Source of the DNA: UBA1081 sp964443825
GTDB taxonomy: Bacteria; Bacillota; Clostridia; Oscillospirales; Acutalibacteraceae
Direction: 5' to 3'
Length of the DNA stretch: 29,899 bases
Assembly: GCA_964443825.1 (NCBI GenBank)
Contig: CAYUEV010000018.1
Span: 1-29,899, forward strand
The position numbers and the translations under genes are program-made. Of this stretch, positions 1-6,722 are shown in pieces. How positions within the stretch are numbered: position 1 is the stretch's first letter; every line of letters starts with the position of its first letter. The notes below the pieces were generated by a model. That model searched no databases. It had not been told where the DNA came from and worked only from the letters and a program-made list of their open reading frames with translations.

Positions 1-22
1 AATTAAACGTCGGCACGACAAT

Positions 23-2788
23 TTACTCATATGAAACCGTGAGTTTGTGGAAATTTTTGGCATTTACGTTAAGCTCTACTTCGAGCGTTCCTTTAAATCT
101 CTCAATGAAACGCGTTTCTTTGCCGTCAAGATAAACGTGATATTTTATATTTTTATTTCCGTTTAAGCAAATAATGACTGTGAATTTATCGTTATCGCCG
201 TAATATTTTATTCTGCTTTGGAAAGATTTAAAATCGTTTGAAAAGCGCTTATCTTCTATCCACAAGTCAAATCCGGAGTTAAACTCTCCCGGTTTAAAAT
301 AGGCGAACGCCCATAGAAGAATGGGCGACGACAATCCGCCGAAATTGTGAAACCATCCGCCCCGCCCCGTTACGACGCTTAACATTTCAAAAGTATAATA
401 CGAATGGTCAACTTCTCTTTTCCATGAATTAAGCGCTCTTTCGGCTATCTTGAAAGCGAAATCCGCGTCGCCTAAATCAAGCATGGTTTTCCATATGAAC
501 CATTGATGCGGAAACCACACGTTGCCGTTCCAGTAGCCGTTTACGGAAAAATACTCGGCGCTCATATCGACGGCGCTTATGCCGTAGGGCGAAAACATCT
601 CTTTTTCGCTCTTCATGTGGGAAATGACGGCTTCTTTTTGCTCCTTGGAGCAAAGTCCCGCGATTAATGGGTAAATCCCGTCGAGACCTTTATTGTAATT
701 ATCGTCATTTTCGGTTCTTAAAATTCCCAATGGGTTTAAATTTTCATCGTGGACGACAAAACCATAGTAGCCGCTCTCACTATCCCAAGAATATCGGTCG
801 AGCGAATCTTTAAGATTGTTTATATCGTTTTTGTAAATTTTCGTATCTGAAACTAAAGACAAACGATCGCTTATCATTTTAAGAATTTTGGCGCACCTTG
901 CCGCTTGAGACGACGATATCGCGGGAGACGTATGCTCTCTTAAATCCCTTTTAATCATGGCGACTTGAGCCGGATAATCGTCCATGCCGCTCGACGAGTA
1001 AAAGTAATCGTAAGTCGTTAAAAGTCCGCTTTTAAACTTGCCCATTGTCGAGCCTCTTACTCTTCCCAAGAGAAACTCATAGTAAAGCTTTAAGGAAGGA
1101 TAGAGTTTTAAAAGTTCCGTTTTATCGCGACTGTCGTTAAGTTCCTCAAGGTAAAGATAAAATTGCGTGGGAACTATAGAGCCATGGTGAAGAAAAACGT
1201 AATCCGGATTTTCGCCGTCTGTTATATATGTTTTTAAACCATAAAGAGCGTACTTCGGGGCGATTTTCTCCATGGCGAGCCCTATAAAGCCTGAATCCCA
1301 GGTATAAAGGCAGTCCCAACGCTTACCGGGCGTGTGATGTGGGATATACTCCCCATACTTATATATAGGGTAAACGACATTGTATAAAAGCGTCGATTTT
1401 AAAATATTCACGGAAAATTTATATTTTTCACCGCTCTCGTTAAATTCTAAATTATCGGCTTCTTTTAATTTTTTTTGATAAATTTCCTCATACTCTAAAA
1501 CAGATTTATAAGAGGCGTCTCCTAAACTTATGACGGCGTACTCCGTTTTGCTTTCGCCGGGATTTATAAAAATCGTGTGAGATACGGCGTTGTGGAAAAA
1601 CCCCTCGTCGGAACGTTTTCTTGAAAAAGAGCCTGAAAAAGAGTCTGTCACGTCGTCAAAAGACGGGTCGGGGTTAGAGAGTTTGGATGTGATACAGTCT
1701 TCTAAGCACCCCGTGTGAATGGAGCGGTAGCGCGTATTTTTATTAAAAACTTTAAGTTTTATCTCGCCTTTTACGTCTTTATATTGATAGCTTACAGAGC
1801 CGTCCCCGTTAAAATTTATATCGGGCGTAAAGCTAAAATTTCTCGTTTCTGTTTTTACATAGGATACGTCGTCTTTTTCTATTATAGCGAAAAAGTCAAA
1901 TTCTATTCCCGCCTTGCCTTTTGATAAAAAAGAAAATTTAAACTCGCCTCTATTTAATTTTCCGAGCTTTATAAATTTAAAAGTTAAATCTTTTGAACGC
2001 CGGAAAGCTATGCTCTCGCCGTTAAAAGTAAACTCGGCGTCGTATTTGCTTTCGGTAAGTTCTATATCGGGACAAATCTTTTTTTCTTCCGTATCATAGG
2101 TTATATCGCAAGTCCTGTAGCGCGCCACGAGATAAGCGTCTTGGTATGAGTTTTTGGAGTTTATGGTAAATTCAACTTTATCGCCCGCCTCGCCCCCAAA
2201 AGGTTTAAAAATCCTGTTTGGAAGATGCCATTTGGTAGCCCTGTCGCCAAGACCTTTTCCCAAGACGAAATCTCTGTCAAGGAACTCGCCTTTTTTCAAA
2301 CCGTCGGCGTTTTGTTCGTCCCACGGTCTTTTTTTTCTGTACTCGTATGTGTCGTAATCGAGAGCTTTTTTAAACTCGCTCTTTTTAGGGAGAGTAAGTT
2401 CGCAATAAGACGGAGAGGGGTATTCTATGGAAGCGAAGTAATTTACAAGGCAGTTTTCCAAAAATTCCGAATTATTGAAAATCTCGGTTCTTATCAGATA
2501 ATCGTCGTCGTCGATTTTAACGTAAGATACTTCTCCGTATACTTCGTCCTTATTAAGTATATCAAATCTGTATTTTAAAAAGGAATAATCGGAAGAGCAA
2601 AGAAAAGGGTGACAGCCCGACGTCACGGTCGTGTTAGGTATTTTAATATCGCCGAAAACAGACGGTACGGCGGTTATATCGAATCTTAACCCGTCGACGC
2701 GACTGTTTTCACTTTCAAAGATTCTTGAAAAGCCCATGTACTTTTTGCCGTATGGACCCCATTTTGGAAAGAAATCAGTATAATCCAT
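23..2788 (-). CDS. GH63/MGH1-like glycoside hydrolase, 921 aa
   Basis: Probable cytoplasmic glycosidase of the (alpha/alpha)6-barrel class (GH63/GH37-like, 'MGH1-like'). No signal peptide or membrane segment is visible. Residues 1 to about 430 look like a beta-rich accessory domain. The helical catalytic domain begins near residue 480 with HHTPGKRW, followed by YTWDSGF near 499, whose Asp is the likely general acid. WNGNVWFPHQW and YTFEMLSV (Glu near 800) supply the aromatic subsite and the probable catalytic base, and GGWFHNFGGLSSP closes the barrel. Family members act on alpha-glucosides, mannosylglycerate or glucosylglycerate; the substrate cannot be read from the sequence. The ATG at 2788 has GGAG five bases upstream. 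The gene is monocistronic within the window, with its own promoter and a sugar-type operator, which fits carbohydrate-responsive control. The fold class is fairly sure, the substrate is not. Confidence 0.75.
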   Translation of the reverse strand: MDYTDFFPKWGPYGKKYMGFSRIFESENSRVDGLRFDITAVPSVFGDIKIPNTTVTSGCHPFLCSSDYSFLKYRFDILNKDEVYGEVSYVKIDDDDYLIRTEIFNNSEFLENCLVNYFASIEYPSPSYCELTLPKKSEFKKALDYDTYEYRKKRPWDEQNADGLKKGEFLDRDFVLGKGLGDRATKWHLPNRIFKPFGGEAGDKVEFTINSKNSYQDAYLVARYRTCDITYDTEEKKICPDIELTESKYDAEFTFNGESIAFRRSKDLTFKFIKLGKLNRGEFKFSFLSKGKAGIEFDFFAIIEKDDVSYVKTETRNFSFTPDINFNGDGSVSYQYKDVKGEIKLKVFNKNTRYRSIHTGCLEDCITSKLSNPDPSFDDVTDSFSGSFSRKRSDEGFFHNAVSHTIFINPGESKTEYAVISLGDASYKSVLEYEEIYQKKLKEADNLEFNESGEKYKFSVNILKSTLLYNVVYPIYKYGEYIPHHTPGKRWDCLYTWDSGFIGLAMEKIAPKYALYGLKTYITDGENPDYVFLHHGSIVPTQFYLYLEELNDSRDKTELLKLYPSLKLYYEFLLGRVRGSTMGKFKSGLLTTYDYFYSSSGMDDYPAQVAMIKRDLREHTSPAISSSQAARCAKILKMISDRLSLVSDTKIYKNDINNLKDSLDRYSWDSESGYYGFVVHDENLNPLGILRTENDDNYNKGLDGIYPLIAGLCSKEQKEAVISHMKSEKEMFSPYGISAVDMSAEYFSVNGYWNGNVWFPHQWFIWKTMLDLGDADFAFKIAERALNSWKREVDHSYYTFEMLSVVTGRGGWFHNFGGLSSPILLWAFAYFKPGEFNSGFDLWIEDKRFSNDFKSFQSRIKYYGDNDKFTVIICLNGNKNIKYHVYLDGKETRFIERFKGTLEVELNVNAKNFHKLTVSYE

Positions 2789-2817
2789 AAAGACTCCAAA
2801 AATATTATTTCGGGTTC

Positions 2818-2846
2818 ATAATAACAGCAAAATATCGGTTTGTCAA
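2818..2846 (-). promoter_or_regulatory. Sigma-70 promoter of the glycoside hydrolase
   Basis: On the minus strand, TTGACA (2841-2846) and TATTAT (2818-2823) are separated by exactly 17 bases. The predicted transcript starts near 2811, leaving a leader of about 25 bases before the ATG at 2788. Confidence 0.7.
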
Positions 2847-2851
2847 GAGAA

Positions 2852-2866
2852 TGCAAACGTTTTGCA
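2852..2866. promoter_or_regulatory. LacI-family-type operator
   Basis: TGCAAACGTTTTGCA is an imperfect palindrome with a central CG, the form typical of LacI/GalR-family operators and cre-like sites. It ends six bases upstream of the -35 box, centred near -48. It does not fit the CcpA cre consensus exactly, because one extra base lies in one half. No regulator gene is in the window. Confidence 0.45.
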
Positions 2867-2885
2867 AAATGATAATGATTTCAAT

Positions 2886-3095
2886 TTAAGATATTTCCAC
2901 CGCTTTATAGCCCGCGTTTTTAACGGCGGCTTTAATGGCTTTATCGGGTATGTCTTTACTTAACGTGATATTCGCAACGCCGTCCGAAAGAGATACGTTA
3001 AGCGATGTTACGCCGTCTAACGACGATAAGGCTTTTTCGACCGTCGCTTTGCAATGGTCGCACATCATACCTTCGATTTTAACTGTTTTTTCCAT
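2886..3095 (-). CDS. Possible internally initiated CopZ-like copper chaperone (69 aa) inside copA
   Basis: The last 69 codons of copA form a complete HMA domain of CopZ size. It begins at an in-frame ATG (3093-3095) and has CxxC at residues 12-15. AAAGGAG (3108-3114) lies 12 bases upstream, a little longer than ideal, and the segment between encodes only a low-complexity Lys/Asn linker. I infer that a free chaperone could be translated from the copA mRNA in addition to the fused form. The alternative is a simple fusion of copA and copZ with a fossil ribosome site. Confidence 0.35.
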   Translation of the reverse strand: MEKTVKIEGMMCDHCKATVEKALSSLDGVTSLNVSLSDGVANITLSKDIPDKAIKAAVKNAGYKAVEIS

Positions 3096-5411
3096 TTGTT
3101 TATTATTCTCCTTTATTGAATTTTTATTTTGAGAGGAATTTTTGGCATTAGGTTTATACTTAAAAAATCTCAATCTTAAAGCGTTTAAAACGACGCAAAC
3201 CGAGCTTAAACTCATGCAGGCCGCGCCTATCATCGGATTGAGTTTTATTCCGAATGGGATGTAAAAAACTCCCGCCGCTAATGGAATAAACAAAACGTTG
3301 TAGAAAAACGCCCAGAAGAGATTCTCTTTAATATTTCTAATAACGCTTCTGCTAAGAGATACGGCGGCGGCGGCGTCCCTAAGATCGCTCTTTTGAAGGA
3401 CTATGTCGGCGGATTCTATGGCGATATCGGTCCCCGCTCCTATCGCCACGCCTACGTCGGCTCTTGTTAAAGCGGGAGCGTCGTTTATGCCGTCGCCGAT
3501 AAACGCCGTGTTTTTGCCTTCGCTTTTTAATTTTGACACGATTTTTTCTTTGCCTAAAGGGTCTACTCCCGCCATAACTTTTTCTATTCCGGCTTTGGAC
3601 GCTATAAACCTTGCCGTTCTTTCGTTGTCGCCCGTTACCATAACGGGTTCTATTTTCATTTTTTTAAAGTCGTCCACAGCTTCTTTGCTCGTGTCTTTTA
3701 TGGTATCCGCGAGGGCGATTATTCCAAGGAATTTATTGTCAAATGAAAAGAAAAGAGGGGTCTTGCCTATAGCCGCCATATCTTCCGAGGTTTTTGTAAA
3801 TTTCCCCACGTCTACTCCGTTATCGTTTAAAAGGCTTAAATTCCCCGCTAAAACTTTTTTGCCGTCGATAACGCATTCCATTCCCTTTCCGGGGATATTT
3901 TTGTAGTCGGACGCTTCAAACGGGGCGATATTCTCGCTTTCGGCGCTTGTCACGATAGCCTTAGCGAGAGGGTGCTCTGACAATTTTTCGGCGGACAGCG
4001 CGATTTTAAGAAGATTTTCTTTATTTTCGTAGCCGTTAGGCAAAATATCGGTGACTTTAGGGCTTCCCTCGGTAATAGTACCCGTCTTATCGAGGATTAC
4101 GGTATTTATTTTATGAAGCGTTTCAAGACTCTCGGCGGAGCGGATAAGTATACCGTTGGAAGCTCCCACGCCCGTCCCTACCATAATCGCGGTGGGAGTG
4201 GCGAGACCCAAAGCGCACGGGCAGGATATTACGAGAACGGATATAGCGAGAGTTAATGAAAAACTTAAATCGCGCTTTACAAAAAACCAAACTATGAACG
4301 TTATCAGAGCTATAACGAGCACAACCGGCACAAACACGCCGCTGACTTTATCGGCGAGTCTGGAAATCGGGGCTTTTGACGAGGACGCTTCTTCCACAAG
4401 AGAGAGAATTTTTGAAAGAGTCGTGTCCTCGCCCACTTTCTCGGCTCTCATTTTAAAGTAGCCGCTCTTGCTGACGGTTCCCGCCGTGACCGCGTCTCCT
4501 TCATTTTTTAAGACGGGGACGCTCTCGCCTGTGATCGCCGACTCGTCGATATAAGCGTAGCCGTCGATCACAGAACCGTCCACAGGTACGCTCATACCGC
4601 TTTTTACTATAAGAACGTCGTTTATTTTAACGTCAGAAGACGGTATTTCGATTTCTTTCCCGTCTTTTTCGAGCATGGCCGTGTCGGGAGCGAGTTTTAA
4701 AAGCTTGCTTATAGCGTCGGTAGTTTTCCCTTTAGCTCTTGTTTCAAAATATTTTCCAAGCGTAATTAGCGTGAGTATCGTTCCCGCCGACTCAAAATAC
4801 AAATTGTGGATATACCCCATAGCGGTATCCGCGTCGCCTTTACCCAAAGCGTTTCCTATGGCGAATATTGAGTACACGCCGTAAACGACCGCCGCGCCCG
4901 AACCCGTCGCCACGAGAGTATCCATATTGGGAGAACCTTTAAAGAGCGATTTGAAACCGCTGATATAATATTTTCTGTTTACGTACATTATGGGGAGAAC
5001 TAATAAAAACTGTGAAAAAGCGAATGATACGCCGTCTTCGAGAAACGGCGGCAGCGGAAGTTTTAACATATGTCCCATGGCGATATACATAAGCGGTATA
5101 AGGCAGATAAAAGACGTGATAAGCCTAACTTTCATTTCTTTTAAAGCTTGGTCGGAAGGGGAATTTTTAGCGTTTTCGCCCTTTTTTACAGATTTATTTT
5201 CGCCTTTAACGTTAGCACCGTAGCCCGCTCCCTCGACCGCTTTAATAATATCTTCTTTTTTAGTGACAGTTTCGTTAAAATCGACCGTCATTGAGTTTGA
5301 AAGAAGGTTTACCTCAGCCGAGTTTATTCCGGGAAGTTTCTTTACGCCTTTTTCAACCGCCGCGGCGCAAGCCGAACAAGACATCCCGGTTATATCGAAT
5401 TTAAGTTTCAT
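2886..5411 (-). CDS. copA: Cu+-exporting P1B-type ATPase with N- and C-terminal HMA domains, 841 aa
   Basis: Pumps Cu+ out of the cytoplasm. An N-terminal HMA domain (residues 1-67) has the metal site GMSCSACAAAV. The transmembrane core follows, with the actuator TGES near 294, the CPC ion-binding motif in SCPCALGLATPT near 397, the phosphorylated DKTGT near 440, the SEHPLAKAI nucleotide-binding motif and GDGINDAP near 640. A Lys/Asn/Ser-rich linker then leads to a second HMA domain (773-841) with GMMCDHCKATVEKAL. Most bacterial CopA proteins carry extra HMA domains at the N-terminus, so the C-terminal copy is notable; it starts with Met and has a ribosome-site-like AAAGGAG upstream. The gene lies 29 bases after csoR with its own GGGAG site, so the two form one copper-induced operon. 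The CPC motif supports Cu+ over Zn2+ or Cd2+. Confidence 0.93.
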   Translation of the reverse strand: MKLKFDITGMSCSACAAAVEKGVKKLPGINSAEVNLLSNSMTVDFNETVTKKEDIIKAVEGAGYGANVKGENKSVKKGENAKNSPSDQALKEMKVRLITSFICLIPLMYIAMGHMLKLPLPPFLEDGVSFAFSQFLLVLPIMYVNRKYYISGFKSLFKGSPNMDTLVATGSGAAVVYGVYSIFAIGNALGKGDADTAMGYIHNLYFESAGTILTLITLGKYFETRAKGKTTDAISKLLKLAPDTAMLEKDGKEIEIPSSDVKINDVLIVKSGMSVPVDGSVIDGYAYIDESAITGESVPVLKNEGDAVTAGTVSKSGYFKMRAEKVGEDTTLSKILSLVEEASSSKAPISRLADKVSGVFVPVVLVIALITFIVWFFVKRDLSFSLTLAISVLVISCPCALGLATPTAIMVGTGVGASNGILIRSAESLETLHKINTVILDKTGTITEGSPKVTDILPNGYENKENLLKIALSAEKLSEHPLAKAIVTSAESENIAPFEASDYKNIPGKGMECVIDGKKVLAGNLSLLNDNGVDVGKFTKTSEDMAAIGKTPLFFSFDNKFLGIIALADTIKDTSKEAVDDFKKMKIEPVMVTGDNERTARFIASKAGIEKVMAGVDPLGKEKIVSKLKSEGKNTAFIGDGINDAPALTRADVGVAIGAGTDIAIESADIVLQKSDLRDAAAAVSLSRSVIRNIKENLFWAFFYNVLFIPLAAGVFYIPFGIKLNPMIGAACMSLSSVCVVLNALRLRFFKYKPNAKNSSQNKNSIKENNKQMEKTVKIEGMMCDHCKATVEKALSSLDGVTSLNVSLSDGVANITLSKDIPDKAIKAAVKNAGYKAVEIS

Positions 5412-5440
5412 AAGATCTCTCCCTTAAAGCTCTATAAAAG

Positions 5441-5752
5441 TCATTTTATTCTTTTAATAAGTTCCATGGTTTCATTTATTATGGTTTCGTCGCCTGATTT
5501 AATTTTATCTGACACGCAAGTCGATAAATGATCGCTTAAAATAATATAAGCTAAATTTTCTAAAGCTTTTTCGGACGCGGAAATTTGGATTAGTATATCG
5601 CCGCAATATCTGTTGTCGTCAATCATTCTCTTTATCCCGCCCAACTGCCCTGTTATGCGGTTAATTCTGTTTTGAAGGCTCTTTTTATACTCCTCGCTTC
5701 TCGGCTTTTCTTTATGGCGGCAGTTTTCACATAAGGCGTTATCGCACCCCAA
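5441..5752 (-). CDS. csoR: CsoR-type copper-sensing repressor, 103 aa
   Basis: Member of the CsoR/RcnR (DUF156) all-helical repressor family. The core RINRITGQLGGIKRMI is diagnostic, and the Cu(I) ligand set is complete: C50 in RYCGDIL, H75 and C79 in DHLSTC. This favours copper over the nickel, sulfide or formaldehyde sensors. The N-terminus carries three extra Cys (C3, C8, C11) and a His (H13), an additional possible metal-binding patch. Translation starts at TTG (5752), supported by AAGAGGAG eight bases upstream; no in-frame ATG fits. The gene is the first of the csoR-copA operon, and its operator overlaps its own promoter, so apo-CsoR should repress both genes until copper releases it. 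Confidence 0.9.
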   Translation of the reverse strand: MGCDNALCENCRHKEKPRSEEYKKSLQNRINRITGQLGGIKRMIDDNRYCGDILIQISASEKALENLAYIILSDHLSTCVSDKIKSGDETIINETMELIKRIK

Positions 5753-5789
5753 AATAATCGCTCCTCTTAAATATTTTCATTTCAGTGAC

Positions 5790-5818
5790 AGTATATACCC
5801 CCTATGGGTATTTGTCAA
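5790..5818 (-). promoter_or_regulatory. csoR-copA promoter
   Basis: Minus strand: -35 TTGACA at 5813-5818, -10 TATACT at 5790-5795, 17-base spacer. The CsoR operator fills the spacer. The predicted start lies near 5783, about 30 bases before the TTG start. Confidence 0.8.
5795..5811. promoter_or_regulatory. CsoR operator
   Basis: ATACCC (5795-5800), a 5-base centre, then GGGTAT (5806-5811): a perfect 6-base inverted repeat inside an AT-flanked G/C tract, the classic form of CsoR operators. Its placement between the -35 and -10 boxes explains copper-controlled repression. Confidence 0.85.
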
Positions 5819-5851
5819 GGGAAAATCAAAATATTTTTCATTTTTCTAATA

Positions 5852-5880
5852 TTGACAAACGCCCCCGTATGTGATAGAAT
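5852..5880 (+). promoter_or_regulatory. Orphan plus-strand promoter
   Basis: TTGACA (5852-5857), 17 bases, TAGAAT (5875-5880). It reads away from csoR into a stretch with no intact gene, so it probably belonged to a gene that has decayed. Confidence 0.5.
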
Positions 5881-6200
5881 GCCATTTAACGTTTTGCGAA
5901 TGCGGTTAAACCGTGAAGTCATTTTTCCAATTCTCATAACTTCCATGGTAGCCGTGTTTTCGTTTTTACGACGCCCGACTCCTCTGTAAAAGAGTTTATC
6001 GACAAAGGCGATATTTAGGCTGCCCGCAGGGAACTAGGCGTTAAAGGACTTACCTGACCTTAAAACTAATAAAACGGCGATTTTACGATGGCGAAGACGT
6101 CAATCACACTTACGGCTATGGTCATGAATATCAAGTAAAATGGCGCGAAAACAAGAAAAAACAAAACAGATAAGTCAAATAACGTTAAAATATGCGTATC

Positions 6201-6255
6201 TTTACATGAGAACGTCCCAAAATTAGCCGAAGCGGGATCTCTTGAAGGCGCTCCC
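6201..6255 (+). repeat. 55-bp direct duplicate, left flank of gap
   Basis: Identical over all 55 bases to 6356-6410. It ends exactly at the first N, so it is most simply an unmerged contig-end overlap rather than a biological repeat. Confidence 0.9.
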
Positions 6256-6355
6256 NNNNNNNNNNNNNNNNNNNNNNNNNNNNNNNNNNNNNNNNNNNNN
6301 NNNNNNNNNNNNNNNNNNNNNNNNNNNNNNNNNNNNNNNNNNNNNNNNNNNNNNN
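6256..6355. other. Scaffold gap, 100 N
   Basis: Exactly 100 unknown bases, a conventional placeholder length, bounded on both sides by the same 55-bp sequence. Confidence 0.99.
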
Positions 6356-6410
6356 TTTACATGAGAACGTCCCAAAATTAGCCGAAGCGGGATCTCTTGA
6401 AGGCGCTCCC
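6356..6410 (+). repeat. 55-bp direct duplicate, right flank of gap
   Basis: Second copy of 6201-6255, starting immediately after the last N. Collapsing the two copies and the Ns removes 155 bases and keeps one reading frame open across the junction. Confidence 0.9.
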
Positions 6411-6501
6411 GACATTAAAAATATCCGCGATTTCCAAGCGGTGAAGCATAATCAAATAAGTTTTAATTGTTAATAATAATTAAAATATCAGTTAAGAGTT
6501 A

Positions 6502-6530
6502 TTGACATTTGTGTAAAATTATGATAGTAT
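6502..6530 (+). promoter_or_regulatory. Promoter of the riboswitch-ATPase unit
   Basis: TTGACA (6502-6507), 17 bases, TAGTAT (6525-6530). The predicted start near 6537 puts the whole riboswitch in the leader. Confidence 0.75.
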
Positions 6531-6544
6531 GAATCATATAATTC

Positions 6545-6637
6545 CATGAGGGAGTAGTTTGCGTCCGTTCGCGGCGTTTCACTGTCAACAGCATAGCGGT
6601 TTCCCCGCTTGGCATGAATTAAAAAACCAGACTCATG
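6545..6637 (+). ncRNA. yybP-ykoY (Mn2+) riboswitch aptamer
   Basis: The closing stem P1 is CATGAG (6545-6550) with CTCATG (6632-6637). Just inside it lies the family loop GGGAGTAG (6550-6557). A short hairpin capped by TTCG (about 6562-6576) and a second arm containing AGCGG/CCGCT (6595-6599/6605-6609) follow, and the 3' loop CCAGAC (6627-6632) runs into P1. This matches the two-loop yybP-ykoY aptamer, in which the two conserved loops dock around Mn2+. Members commonly precede P-type ATPases, TerC or MntP. I place it by motif and fold, without a covariance search. Confidence 0.85.
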
Positions 6638-6679
6638 TGCAGCGTCCTTTTTGAAACGGAATTCTGTACATGAGTTTTT
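6631..6679 (+). terminator. Riboswitch-controlled intrinsic terminator
   Basis: ACTCATGTGCAG (6631-6642) pairs over 12 bases (one G-T) with CTGTACATGAGT (6664-6675), followed by TTTTT. The 5' arm includes the 3' strand of aptamer stem P1, so the two folds exclude each other. Ligand binding should hold P1, break the terminator and switch the gene on. Confidence 0.85.
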
Positions 6680-6722
6680 AATTGAATATTTTTATGTAAT
6701 TTTCTACGAAAGGAAGAAACAC

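Larger units (their letters stand above)
5882..6473 (+). pseudogene. Degraded coding region, unidentified, interrupted by the scaffold gap
   Basis: No intact gene fills this stretch. Protein-like pieces occur in shifting plus-strand frames: a hydrophobic segment (REVIFPILITSMVAVFSF, from about 5920); VKEFIDKGDI, stop, AARRELGVKGLT (about 5983-6057); LTLKLIKRRFYDGEDVNHTY with YGYGHEYQVKWREN in another frame (6048-6170); and VPKLAEAGSLEGAP (6211-6255), which continues as DIKNIRDFQAVK (6411-6446) to a stop at 6471 once the duplicated gap flank is removed. The composition looks like coding sequence carrying frameshifts and at least two stops. I do not recognise the family. It sits between two metal ATPase units behind an orphan promoter. 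Assembly errors near the gap could explain some of the shifts. Confidence 0.4.

Noticed and set aside
2866..2885. Fur-box-like AATGATAATGATTTC at the copA end
   Set aside because: Only one half resembles the Fur consensus, and it sits at the 3' end of copA, not in a promoter.
6185..6415. Minus-strand open frame spanning the N block
   Set aside because: Its two halves are the same 55-bp duplicate, and its centre is unknown bases, so it is an artefact.
6651..6722. Upstream 24-codon extension of the P-type ATPase
   Set aside because: It would be read through the riboswitch terminator stem and lacks a ribosome site; ATG 6723 has one.
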